This document shows, piece after piece, positions 1-12,801 of a DNA stretch of 64,000 nucleotides. The first letter of the stretch is position 1. Each line of letters starts with the position of its first letter. The notes beneath the pieces were generated by a model that was not told the DNA's origin, ran no database searches, and worked only from the letters and a program-made list of their open reading frames with translations. The stretch is from Plazaster borealis (taxonomy: Eukaryota > Echinodermata > Asteroidea > Forcipulatida > Labidiasteridae), in contig CM037472.1 of the NCBI GenBank assembly GCA_021014325.1, positions 24,413,063-24,477,062 of the forward strand. The letters are read 5' to 3'. The translations under genes were made by a program, and so were the position numbers.

Positions 1-1037
1 TTTTCCAAGGGCAAAAAAAAATCAAAAATCAGACTTAAGTAGGAGGAATATCATGCCTGATATACATGATACTTTTTGGATAGAAATGAAAAGAGACCCA
101 GGGAATTAAGCATCACACCAGATATTAAGATTAGTTAGATTAAGTCTGTTAACCCTTTAGAGACCATAGCGGCCGCAAACTGCTTGTACCAAAATGCCCA
201 TAGCCGCCGCAAATGGCCGCGAACTTTGACCTACATGTACTTCCGCTCAAAGTGGAGGGTCAAATAAAAGGTATTGGACTGAATTTATATTTTCTTATTC
301 TAAAACAAAGCCATGTCTCTGTTTCATTATTAATTATCCTGACATTTTTCCTGAGTATAAAAAACGGGGCAAAAAAATCAACAAGATCAGCTATGTCTGG
401 GCGTATGGTGATGGAAATACAGAAGTGAACGGTCTGTAAAAGGTTTAATCTCATCAATTTCATGCAGTCTTTTAAAACAACTTCATACATTCAACATTCC
501 CTTTAAAACACATGAATTTTCATCCCCCCTAAATATACACTATGCAAGCCGCTTGCTACACGCAGATGTCAATGAACATACATATGGGACACACAATTAC
601 CAACACAATGATGTAATGTACACTGTACATTATGCTGCATTATAATGAACATGTTTTCTTGGTCAATAGCAAATAGCTGTTCTCCACTTGTTATTGTTCC
701 CTATCAATTCGTATCATTTACATATCAATGCAAGTACACTTAAACCAGGGAACAGGGCAGACTGTTAACATAAAGCAGACAATAATGGCTGGCCCAGGTC
801 AGGCTTGTGGATTAACATCATAATATAACTGTACAATGAGTGCTGGTCAGCTCAAAGGAGATAATCCGGGGGATAATCCTTTAACTGTTGTTTGGGCAGG
901 GAAATGTCATGGGTGTTGACAATCCACTCAAAGACCTTGATTTAATTAAGGGAAGTGGAAGGGGTCCACTCAAATTTCAAGTGAAGGACAACCCAGCAAC
1001 ATGTACAATGCTTGATGAATAAAGACTTATGTTTCCT

Positions 1038-1170
1038 ATTGAGGACTCAGTTGGTATGAGCACCAGCACAGTTTCCGGAGGTCGCAGGTTCAAGTCCCGC
1101 TCTAGTCAATTTGTCTTTGTTCAACCCAAAGTTATTTAAAACATACCCAGACAGTTTTCCTTGTGGTTTA
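1038..1170 (+). mobile_element. tRNA-derived SINE, family B
   Basis: GACTCAGTTGGTATGAGCAC followed by GGAGGTCGCAGGTTCAAGTC gives A- and B-box remnants of a tRNA with the GCTCAGTTGGT motif. The tail is CAATTTGTCTTTGTTCAACC. Copies lie at 56750-56895 and 63835-64000 (both minus). Confidence 0.7.
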
Positions 1171-2250
1171 TTTTTCTTAGCGACTTTAAACTGAAACATA
1201 CTACAGCAGAAAGTTAAAACTTGGCATACACTTCAACAAAAATTTAAATTTAAGTATTTTTGGTGATCAAGTACAGTATAATGTTCATTTCATTAACGTG
1301 TACACACTGTCCATGTACAATGTGTATGCTCCTCATTATTGTTATTATCCTTGGTTTATTAAAATAATCTGTTTATTGCAGCCAGCAGAATAACAAATTA
1401 CACCACAGATGAGCAAACAATATAAAACAAAAATGTACATCAACATTAAAATTTGTAAAAACAACCAACGCACCTTTCCGATTTATTTTGTAGCGGCCAA
1501 CAAACTTCCCATCATGTTTTCCCACAAGGTGTTCCCTCTTTTCCCCCAATTGTCCCACCCCTTATTCAAAACCCAGGATCCACCAAAGGCTCTTTTCGAA
1601 ACCACGGCTTCAGCTAAGGCTACGGCTACGGCTCTGGCTTATGTTCCGTCGTCCTGTTTGAAGCCCCACATGTTTCCAAAATAACTGTCAGAGCCTAAGC
1701 CAAAGTCGAGTTTTGAAAATGGCCATAGAAAAAACCCAAAGTCGATTGTCTTGAAAACGACATCTTGCGTGTGTTCGGTCATTGTTTACAGGTAACACGT
1801 TTCATGTAAAAAAACTTTGACAGGTACAATAATGTTTTATATTGTACCATACAGCAACTATGGGTGTACTGCCTTAACTTTACCTAAACAACCCAAATGT
1901 GTACATGTACATGAACCAATCTCTCAGTAATTTTTGCATTCCATCTAAAATCAATGACAAGGGCAGTTGATTTAGCCAGATAAAAACAGCTGCATGTTCT
2001 GCATATGACCCCTGACCTTTCTTCCTTTTAAGGAACGGATTATTGATGTCGCTCAGGAAAGGCACAAAGAAGAAAACATACGTCTTAGATTTTTGTTACA
2101 TTCCATGTAAAGTGTGCCCCGTGTATGAACTTTTATCGGGAGAGTTATTTATAAACGGTGTTTTTCAAACAGATAAATTTATCATACCTAGGACATCACA
2201 TTATAAATGTTGTTACCAGGGTTCACTTTAAGCATAAATTTAAGACAAGA

Positions 2251-2347
2251 TTTTGTACATGTTCGAAGGCTGATGGGAGTCAAGCACATTTAAAAAAAAA
2301 ATTAAACCAAGACAACCTTCCCATCAACCTTCGAACATGTACAAAAT
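2251..2347. repeat. 97-bp inverted repeat
   Basis: Arms TTTTGTACATGTTCGAAGG and the inverse CCTTCGAACATGTACAAAA flank a ~45-bp A-rich centre. Probably a small MITE. Confidence 0.75.
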
Positions 2348-2713
2348 ATGTACACGCTCTCCTACCAACAGCAATCCGCAATAATGGAGTACTTTACTCA
2401 AATTACCCGCAAGTCAGACAAACATTCCACCACTAGTTCTCACGCGACCACCGCATCGGCGCGACAGACCGCAGTAGTACATTCAGTACACGCGGACATG
2501 TGCACACGCGCGCACATTTGTGAATTGTGACACGTTGTCCGAGGTCCGGGTACTGAGCTTCAATTTTCAGCATGAGTGTGAAGTGCTAATTTGCTCTCTG
2601 ATTATACGTCTACTTGTAAAATGTGTACAGTATGTGTTCAGACATTGTAAATGAGACAATATTTCCATGGTGTCAATGTAAACTTAACTACACCGATCAT
2701 TTTCTCCACCAAG

Positions 2714-3153
2714 TTAAAAGGTAGGGTCATAGATTGGTTTTTGTCATCGTAATGTTGATTTATAAGCGCAGATATAAAGAAAAATACAACACAAGTCATG
2801 TGAAAGTTTCAGCTTAATACAGTATCTGCTTGCTGAGAAAACAGCATACAATTGTCACGGTATTTTCAAAAGAACCTCAAATCCATCCACATTTAGCGAG
2901 GTGAGAGCAGGTACAAACAGCATCTCCAGCTGCAGCACACTCGACTTGACACCAACCCCCAGAAATTGGAGAAACAATTCACGCATGAATCGTTTCTCAG
3001 ATTCAAACATTTTCGTGAAAAATTATCCGAAGCAGATTACTTCGAAGGGAATCCTTTCTCAAAATAGTTCTATCAACAGCTGCAGTGCTTCTCACTAAGT
3101 AAAATTTTAAGGTCATTCATGTTTGGAGTATTTACCAATGACCCTACCTTTAA
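2714..3153. mobile_element. TTAA-bounded inverted-repeat element
   Basis: Starts TTAAAAGGTAGGGTCAT and ends ATGACCCTACCTTTAA. It has no coding content. It shares its right TTAA with the next element. Confidence 0.75.
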
Positions 3154-3536
3154 AGGTACTGGACACGTTTGATAATTGTCAAAGACCAGTACTCTCACTT
3201 GGTGTCATCCCAACATAATGCATAAAATGACAAAACCTGTGAAAATTTGGGCTCAATTGGTCATCGAAGTTGCACAGGAAATAATGAAAGAAAAAACACC
3301 CTTGTTGCACAAATTTGTGTGCTTTCAGATGCCTGAAAAAGGCTTCAGGCCTTTTTCAGATTCAAATATTTTAGTGAGAAATAACCTCTTTCTCAAAAAC
3401 TACTTTACTTCAGAGGGAGTCGTTTCTCACAAGGTTTTATACTATCAACAGCTCTCCTTTGCTCGTTACCAAGTAAGTTTTTATGCTAATTATATATATA
3501 TTTTGAGTAATTACCAAAAGTGTCCAGTGCCTTTAA
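3150..3536. mobile_element. TTAA-bounded MITE, family 1
   Basis: Ends TTAAAGGTACTGGACACGTT and AAGTGTCCAGTGCCTTTAA. The internal sequence (GGTCATCGAAGTTGCA, TTTCTCAAAAACTAC) recurs in 34352-34719 and 36069-36420. Confidence 0.8.
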
Positions 3537-5235
3537 GTTTTTTCAAATGATTTCTACTGTATGTAGTACAAGTAGATGCACATTTTTCAGTCTGTGTTAG
3601 GCCGTGAACTTACTATACATAAGTCTTCAAGAATTTGTCCTTGGTCCAGAGCACTGCCTTGGCAAAACTTAAGGCTGTCTCTTTTGGAAAATTTCAAAGG
3701 CCATCAAGACCATGACAAAAGCTAATGCATGTAATGAAAACACAGCCGGAAAAAATAACAATTCCTTCAAGGTTTTTATTCTGGAGTTATCATTTATAAA
3801 CATTTAAGCGTACAATGTAGATTACATTCTTATGAAAACAACATGTGTATTGTGTATAATAAAAGGCCTGCTACTGCATGTTTCTTGGGGCGGGGTTTCC
3901 ATTTGTTTTGCTTCTATATTGTTTTGCAAGGCAATAGAAAAAATACCAAATTTACACCAGATTTTTCTTGAAAGAGCATTTTTTTCGGACAGAAACAATG
4001 TTTTCGGACGACTTGTTCCAGAGGTTTATAACCAGCACCAGTAACAATCCTTAATAGAATTGATTTGTCTGAACTAACTGTCAAAGTCAAGGAAATAGCG
4101 TCTGTACGATCCCAAAATCACCATTGCTCAGTGTGATTGCCGCATTTCAAATAAGCATGGATGAACGCGCTCGTTGCAATAACAAATCCCCGACACACAC
4201 ACAAAAAGGGAAACTACGTTTCATTGTTTTTACCGAAACATGACCAGCAAATCTGATGACATTTTCATAGAAATCAATTTCAGGCATGATGTTTGGTCCT
4301 TGGAAAAAAAGTAGGGAAATTGTACAAGGGCTGACCTACATGTACATTTTGTGTACAATACGGTATAAGCGTGAATAGACTTCTCAGGCTATAGATTTTA
4401 ATCACAGCTTTTCTGATTTTTCCAAGGGCAAAAAAAATCTGAAATCAGACTAAAGTAGGACGAATATCATGCCTGCAATTTACACTTCCAAACACCAATG
4501 ATGTGCGTACTGTCCCTTTAAGTCAGTTGAGCGAACAGTATTGAATTCAGTGAGAAAGAGAGAGGGGGAGGGTTCATCATCCAATGAGTCATATGATGAA
4601 AGCATCTACGTACGTAGTCAGTTTCAATGAAAATCAAATGAGGTTAACCACAAGTCATTCTATATGGGGGTCATGGGGAAAGTCACTAAGTACCATGTGC
4701 CCATATGGGTCATACAACCAAATTAGGGACCAACCTTTGGGGAATTCCCCCCATGGTCTGCATTTTTGTTTCTAACTGAAACAAATATTATTTTGTCAGT
4801 TACTGTACACAATGTACAATGTACGATATCAAGCTAGGATTAAACTTGAAAGCTGATGGTGAATAAGTAACTTATAGTTACCTTTAGCTGGTCAATTACA
4901 CTGCTATGCACATGTATACATGTAGCTTAGTACAAGTACATTGTAGCACATTCTTGTAATTTGTATGTTACACACTATGAGTTACAAAGTGAGCTCAGCA
5001 TAATGATTCAAATGTACAGCCAAGCTCATGTTAGGTTATTAGTGTACTACTTGTATGTTCATAAAATGCACAGTTACATGGACTCTACCATGACATGTAT
5101 CCAAAGTGTGTATTGAAGCTGACTCAATTCACTGGCAGTGACTCAGCCTGGGATCTTCTCAACAATGCAACCAGGCATGATTCAAGTTGTATTAACATAA
5201 CCCCTAAAAGTAAATAGCTCTATGTTTCATACGTG

Positions 5236-5545
5236 GTGTGTCGTGGCCGAGCGGTCTACTGTATCGGACACAAGTTCTGATGGCTGAATCATCGGAGTGT
5301 GGGTTCGATTCCCGACCATGGCACGTGTGTCCTTGAGCAAGGCACTTAACCATAATCGCTTCTCTTAACCCAGGCGTATAAATGGGAACCTGAGAGGGCT
5401 GAGACAGTATTGTGTTGGATTAACCCCTTTCCACTAATTTAAGCAGCTTGGGGGCTGTATGCTCCCCAGGGAGTTGAGAAAGCTAGAGGAATGGTCAAAC
5501 AGTATGCCTGATGAACAGAGATAATAATGTTGTACACGTAATGCG
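5236..5545 (+). mobile_element. tRNA-derived SINE, family A
   Basis: The head GTGTCGTGGCCGAGCGGTCT resembles the A-box half of a Leu/Ser-type tRNA. GTGGGTTCGATTCCCGACC is a B-box. A non-tRNA body follows (CCTTGAGCAAGGCACTTAA). Family members lie at 15540, 54736, 52880 (minus) and 57890 (minus). Confidence 0.8.
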
Positions 5546-7456
5546 CCTTGATCTAGCTACTAGGATATGTGCACTTCGTATGTATAGATATAAGATACAA
5601 GTATTATTAGTACACACATGTACACAGTGTAAGACCAGACAGTAGTCATCCTTACTGTCTTACAAATTCCTAGAAATGTAAATGAACAAATTGGCAGAAA
5701 TGAACAATCCAAATTACACAAACATATTAGAGCAAGGGATAGGTGGTGGGTGGGTGGGTGGGGAGTATTGCACATACAAGCATGCAACATGAACACATGT
5801 GAACATGCTCATAATATGAGCATACAATTATAATGACATGCTACGAACATGTACATTGTACAGTGTACGTATAGATGTACTGTACACATGCACACTGTAG
5901 TGTACAGTACATCGGACGCAATGCGTAGACCATACTCTTAGAAGAAAGTTGTGACACTGGCTATAGAGCAAGGACAGTTTTAGTACACATAGTACATTTT
6001 TACTAATTTACGATAAGGTTTGCGAATATTTTTTGAATTCATAATAATGTGCATGCATGTGATTTGTAATTTACATGTAGACCGCACCTTCCAAAATGTA
6101 TTCCTCTCTATATTCACTACACAAAGTAATTTGTTCAGGGATTTGTTTCTTTACTTTTACAATTTCAGAAGACATGTACAACTGTATAAGGTTTGTATCT
6201 GGTGTCTTTAATACCATCCTCTTGTCGCCAGATAAGGTACATGTTTTAAAAACCAAATGTCAAATAATTGTTTCATCGTTGTTCAAAAGTTGGACAAATG
6301 TATCCGAGGAAAATTTGTTGTACATTGTACAGCAATCAAAGACGTTACTTTGTGAACATCTTTGTAGACCTATGGGCTTATCATCGTCAACTAAAACTAA
6401 AAGCCTCGTAGAAGTACATGTAGTCCAGTCACTTTGAGCATTCACGTGCAATTCCTTCATCGTAGACCCAGTGAGTAGTATTCCACATAGACTGATTAAA
6501 ATGATCACAGGATTAAGTAGAATTCCAACACCTACAACCGCCATGTTCAGACACCCACATGAGTCACACAGAAAAGGCACCTGATCTTTCAGCACAAGAG
6601 TATGGATTTAAGTACATGTACGTATGTAGACCTACATCACGTACAATAAACACATCCCCTCTCCCTCTTTCTCTCAAGGTATGAAACAAACACAAATCCT
6701 TGCTTCAATACCATGAATTCCTAATAGTTTTTAAATTTTGACACGTAGGCCTACATAATTAACCGGACTATGAAAGCGTAAAACTTTCACAGAAGCATCT
6801 GATTAAAGCTGTATTAAGCAGATAGGGACATGTACTATGTAAAATGTACTTTGTACATGCATGTCTTACTTTTAATGAAACACTCTGGCCAAAACACAAA
6901 ACAGACTACATGACCTCCGGGATTGGTGCGTCATGGTTGCGTCATGGCAGTTTAAAAAAAAAATTGACTGAGGGGTACGCCAAATCAAGCTTTGGTCTTT
7001 CACAAATTCCGGTACATGTATACGCGTCATGGTCCGTCAATGTCCACGGACAAATTTTTTATGGTTTCGCGAAAATGTATCTGGTAATTTTGTGTTTCGG
7101 GTGGACAGTAATCAGATGGGTGTAATTTTCAAGCGATCAATCAAGCAATTAATCAAGCAATTAATCATCCATAATTGACAAAACAAATATAAGCAAATAA
7201 AACAAACAAAATATACCTTACTACATGCATGAGGAAATTAACCCAGTTCTCATCAACATATCCTACTCTAACCACAGCCACACTGCTGTCGCAGCATGTA
7301 ACATTTTACTTACTAACAGTCTAAAAATGCATGTTTTCAAAAAAACTAATGAAACCTAATCCCGAAACCAAGCAGAAGCCGTGGTTTCCCAAAAGAGCCT
7401 AATTGTCTGACTCTCTCCTCCTTGTTCTATACAACAATCCTTCTACACAACAATAC

Positions 7457-7852
7457 TTAAAGAGGTTGTACACATTTGGTAATTGGAACCCACTTTTTGT
7501 TTCAATACTTTATAGTTGTAGATTTATACCATAAAACTAACCTATGAAAATTTCATTTCAAAAGGTGGTTGCGTTTTTGAGATATTGCCGAAAATCTGGA
7601 GCAGTTACATGTATATCCACGCAGGAAGAATAATCTGCAATTGGAATACACAATCTGCGAAAGGTTTCTGACAGAAACGCTTCTCAAATTTGTTTGGATA
7701 AAAACTGATATCTTTTTCTAAACCACATTACTTCAAAGTGAAATGTTTCTCAAAATGATTTATACTATCAGAAGCTGAAGTACTTTTTACCGAGTAAGTT
7801 TTTATTGCCATTAATTTTATGATTAATTACCAAATGTATACAGACCCTTTAA
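7457..7852. mobile_element. TTAA-bounded MITE, family 1b
   Basis: Ends TTAAAGAGGTTGTACACATT and TATACAGACCCTTTAA. Internal GAGATATTGCCGAAAATCTGG is shared with copies at 11560, 32001, 33967 (inverted) and 50947. Confidence 0.8.
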
Positions 7853-8404
7853 GTAGGGAAACACACAACTCGCTTTTCCAGGGTTTGGATGACGCGCGCT
7901 GGACTCTAATCTCCCACCTTGTTCTGGTTATAATTCTTGCAAAATTATAACCTCTTACTCATGAGCACATCGCTCTCACCACACTTTTCTTTTAATCTGT
8001 CTTCCTTGCTCATTACACAACAAACAATCGCTGTGCGCCATGTCCGTGTTTTGTGTCCACCAGCAGCAGTAACGTGCGTCTTTTGTGCGTCCCTTATCAA
8101 AAATGGCATGTCAAAAAACCCAAAACATGGTTCGTAATTTTGTTCTTCAATCAATGAGCGTCATTGTACACTAAAAGATGACTGACATAACGACACTGAC
8201 GCACCATTCCCGGGAGTCACATAGTCGACCTTGCAAATTGCCAAGTGCACAATGTGCAATGACAAAAAATCTAATGTTCATTATGCTTTATTGTTGTGGG
8301 CACTAATTGGCATCCATAATTTTGACAACTGTGCGATCAGTTTGTGTAAAGTTGGCAAATTATAAATTTCAGGCCTTCATTCATGGTTTGCTCTTTACAT
8401 TTTT

Positions 8405-8620
8405 TTATTGACTGGCCAGCAGGGCCAGAAAGCTTGTCGTTTCACTAGTCCGTAAGCTTTTTCCCTAGTCCATATTTCTAATAAAATAGGGACATTTCAA
8501 CACTGAACTCGCCAGCCGGACCACTTGGAGTGAATTTTGACCGGTCCTCTTGTGTTTTAACTAGCGTTTGACCAGCAGACCACTTGTTAACGGAGAACGC
8601 TGGCCATTTTGAAAAATGTA
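8405..8620. repeat. Dispersed ~220-bp repeat, copy 1
   Basis: Shares CTAGTCCATA, CCACTTGGAG, GAATTTTGAC and GGTGTTTTAACTAG-like words in the same order with 63373-63590. No ends are defined. Confidence 0.6.
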
Positions 8621-11559
8621 TCGAGAAGAGAAAAGACACCATGTCTACAGTTGTGTTGCTTTTTGGGTTGATCACTTATGGGGGTAGACTGCTTTCAGAG
8701 AGCTGGAGCCACCTTTAAAACTTCCCTTTAGGTATTTTAACATTCTAGAGAAAATGCTCTTTAAAAAGGGAAAAAATACCTTGCTTTAAATGCACATTCA
8801 GATATTGAAATTCCACCTGGCCGATTCGGTGTACACTAAAAGCTTTTATCTACAAATGCTCTTATAAATCAACTCACAAAGTAGTCTTTTAAATTATGAG
8901 TCTTTTGGGTCCAAACCCTTTGCAGGCACTACAGGGGAATTAATCAGCACACAAGACAAACTACGTAATATTTGCTCAAATGGATCAAGTGCCCATGTAT
9001 GTGCTGCCCAAGCACATATATATATCTAGGCACAATGTCACTTGACAACAGTTTTTTTGTTTTGCTTTGTACTAGCACAGGTCGTAATCGGATCATGCGA
9101 CTCATGGGGCACACACACAATGGGTGTGGATAATATGTCGCGAACCAGCCCGCTCCCAAAGAAAACACAGGCAGATTTCCACGAGGTTCGGCAGGGGAGA
9201 ATCGATCAGACAAACCTGTCAAAAAATAATGTCTACAATGAAGTGACGCATGCAGTGTTACATGCAGAGCTGGAAGGGATTAAACTGCAACACATGAAAA
9301 CACATAATCCGTACAATATTAACATTATATAAATTATCTCTCTGTATCTTGACATAACAGAGCATGAATAAAACAGCCAAATGAGAGCAACGTGTAAAAT
9401 CAAGTTCATGAATACGGTTGCCGTTTTGGGGGTTTTCTTTATAAATCTTCCGCTCAGAATACTCTAATCCACACATTTATGAGAGGTCAGCCAACACAGC
9501 TATTGCAACACAGCTATTGCAAACTGACAATTATTTCAAATTGAAATTCATTTGATCATACTTTGTATGTGCACACGGCACACGCACACACAGATTTTAA
9601 ATTATTTGTTTTATGGGCACCAATCAAGAAAACATACACCAGACATGCAGACATGTAATGTACATGTACCAGTAGAAAGACCACAGTGTCCATGTTACAT
9701 GTTGTAAGTCCCCAGCCTATCGCATTGTGATCTCAATAGCCCATGATGCACTAAGCGCCCTCTTAAAAAATATACCGCAATGCATCTCGGGAAATCGAGT
9801 ACAGTTAACAACTAAATCAAGCTGCCAAGATAGACTTCATACAGTAGTTTACATAATATGTAACTATGTCAGGATTTTATAGTTTGTGTACGGCCTTGCT
9901 TCAACAAAGTCAGCGGTCCATGATGGTTGCGGGTGTTGCTTGGACTACATTGTAGGATTTCACCCAGAATCCTCTGCGCGACATTCATGTGCATCGGGAC
10001 ATGCATATTATGGGCTATTGCCCATTGCTTCATCAGTGTCAGCCAAACCACAAACTTGATGGCAAGCTGGAATTTTCCTAACGTTTTAATGACACACGCT
10101 GCGTGAGTTCCACGCTTCAGCTGGATTCAACCTTGAGAAACTACACATGTGACGCGATCAATGATTGAAAAATGTTTCTGGGAAGCAGGACATTTGAATA
10201 TATTTCGTATTAAACATCAGGCTCATTGCTGAAAAACAACCGCATGAAAAAACTCTACAATGTTGCAATAACAATTCATCCAGAATTGACTGACCTATGA
10301 CTTAGTAAATAATTGCTGTTTGATGATGCTAAGTTGATCAAATGGAGCTTGCGGCTCATCTGAGTTTGTATGTAGTTGGTAAATTGTTAACCAGCTGCAT
10401 GGAAAAATATGCTCAATTTTATTCATAGGGCGAGAGAATTTAGCATTAAACATGGGCAAAAACACACAGTAAAAGTACATGGATGTATATAAATGCAAGA
10501 ATGGATGGCCATTTCCCATGAACATAAGGGGCCTACATATAATCATCACCGTTTTCACGAACAGCAAATTTACACATTTTGGATGTTGGATAACAACATT
10601 TTCCCCAAGATTCAAGTCATAAAATTACCATAGTTTTGTAATTACACTAATTTAATTAGCGCAAGAATAATATCACCTGATTTACACTTTTGAGTTTTCA
10701 AGAACAGCTAGTCTACAATTTGTAAATTTTTACATTCAAGTACATTGCACCAGCACGCTGCCAAAAATGAGGGCTCGGCCTTTTAGCGTTTTCATGAAGA
10801 GACAATTGTATGACCTAAATATGTACAATGTAGATAAGTTTGAGTTTTCACTAAACAGCCAGTTGCATTGGTTTGTACATGACGCACTGCACACAGACCT
10901 TGTTTTCACGAAGAGACAGTTGTATTCAACAGTAAAGTATGCATTAATTAAACTTACTATGCTGAAAACAACAACAGGTTTGCATGATTTAAGATCTCCA
11001 ATTTCATAGTTGGTAAAATGTCAAAGTTGAATCGGCAAACAGTCTGCGGAACACTGATTTAAAAAATAGTTTAACTTCAAACCAGTACTCTACAAACATG
11101 AAAGTTTGAGTGCGGTGGATCAGTTGTCTCTTCGTGGAAACGCTGACACAATGTAACCAAACAGAGTGCACTTTGTACCCATGTAACTGTTTTCATGTCT
11201 TCAGAATGACTTCAATTAAATTTCAATAGTACTTTTTGTTTTTATATGTGTGGGCTTTATTATGTTCTTGTTGGGGAAATGTTGAACAGGAAAAGACAAA
11301 AAGCTGTTTTATTCCCAAAATAGACTTGGGCTACCAAACTCATAGCATATACACATGTATGAACAGTACGTGCTTAGGTTCATTATACTCATTGACATCA
11401 TAAATATCTAATTCAAGTTACCCAAAAATGCACATTTGTACAAGCATCTAGAAATATGACCAAGAGCACAGATTCGCTTCTCTCACACCATGCATTGCCT
11501 TTGAGACCATTTCAGGCAGGGCCATTTTTTATCATGCCCTTTTCTTAACATCACATTCA

Positions 11560-11849
11560 TCCATTCACTTAGAAGTACTGCGGTTATGGAAAAAGATATA
11601 ACTTTTTTATCCCAACAAAATGAATCTGAGAGCGTTACTGACAGTAACATTTCTCTGATTGTGTATTCCAATTGCAAATTCTTCTTCCTGCGTGGACAAA
11701 ACCGCTCCAGATTTTCGGCAATATCTCAAAAATGCTAGCACCTTTTCAAACGAAATTTTCACAGGTTAGTTTTATGGTATATATCTACAACTATATAGGA
11801 TTGAAACAAACAGTGGGTTCCAATTACCAAACGTATACAATCCCTTTAA
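11560..11849 (-). mobile_element. TTAA-type MITE family 1b, truncated, inverted
   Basis: Contains the inverted family core (CAGATTTTCGGCAATATCTC) and a right end ACCAAACGTATACAATCCCT followed by TTTAA. The left terminus is missing. Confidence 0.7.
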
Positions 11850-12747
11850 ATCAATATGAGGTAGCATACAATTTCCATACACCCGTCCACAGACACTTGG
11901 AAAGTTTCTCAAATTTTAGCATTTTTTTTTCCCCCGTGTATTTATCATTAGCCAACAAACACAACTAAGGAACATGAATCGATAGTCCACATGTAAATTT
12001 AGCTTATTAGTCTCACACCTCATAGTCAGACTACTGCCTTCAAGTCAACCAGGAATTCAGCAGTCACCCAAAGAGCACTTTGAGCTGTCACTAGACCTGT
12101 TATTCTGTCCCTACTTGAAGTCAGGAATTCCTTCCGTTGTGGGTCTAGCCGTGGATATAAAACCTGACCCAGAGAAAGCAGGTTTGCGTCCATGGTTTTC
12201 ACAATCCTTAGGGCATGTACAGAGTGTAGACATCCTCCATATTACATCCTTGAAATGAGGCCAATCACACATCATGACAACGCTGAGCTGCGTACCCACA
12301 TCCCCATATAAGAGCTATCAGTAGTAGTGTCCCCACCTAGCGTCTTTGGACTTACCAGACAGGAAGGATGGCTGTTGTTGTGTCTTTAGCTATAAGAGGG
12401 GGGGTCGGCTTACAGCTAGTCTTTCGTTAGCCTTGGTAATCAGCACTGATTGCCTTATATAGAGGAATTGAATAGGCGTCTAACATTACACACTCTCTGC
12501 GTTAGGGTTAGAAAGTTGCGCTTAATGGGAGCAATCAATTGAGCATATCCAGAGCTACAACTACACTGCACACAAGAATAGACTGGGACAATCCATGGTA
12601 GAAACCAACAGGGTTTTCATGTTTACTTTCAACCCTTTGTCAATGCATCCCCAGCCTAAATTTGCAACTTTTAAGATTGCTTTAGGAGCCCTCGCAAGAG
12701 ACACTGTAAGTGAGAGAAAATTGTAAACATTTTAAGAAATATCTTAC

Positions 12748-12801
12748 CTTCTGAAGACTACTTGGATTTAGTTGCGTTTTGTCAATAATTTTGATTGCCA
12801 C
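12748..12801 (-). CDS. MARK: MARK exon 3: VAIK catalytic-lysine exon
   Basis: A 54-bp exon of 18 codons encodes [18 protein letters not shown]. The lysine of VAIK is the ATP-anchoring lysine of protein kinases. It is flanked by acceptor CATTCGCAG and donor GTAAGA. Its length and content match the equivalent short exon of animal MARK genes as I know them. It is shorter than most gene finders' minimum exon length. Confidence 0.92.

Larger units (their letters stand above)
1..12747 (-). other. Presumed MARK intron 3: non-coding, repeat-rich
   Basis: No coding exon could be supported here on either strand. Short open stretches lack recognisable domains, consistent splice sites and compositional bias. 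The interval holds dispersed repeats listed separately: SINEs near 1.04 and 5.24 kb, TTAA-flanked elements near 2.7, 3.15, 7.46 and 11.56 kb, and a 97-bp inverted repeat at 2.25 kb. A ~60-bp sequence at 1-60 recurs at 4417-4475. Reading it as an intron rests only on MARK exon 3 ending at 12748. Confidence 0.6.

Noticed and set aside
1038..1115. Functional tRNA gene
   Set aside because: The 5' half is degraded and the 3' flank matches the SINE tail of the copies at 56750 and 63835.
6260..6595. 111-codon minus-strand open frame with hydrophobic stretches
   Set aside because: No recognisable domain and no support beyond length. Possible chance frame in intron 3 of MARK.
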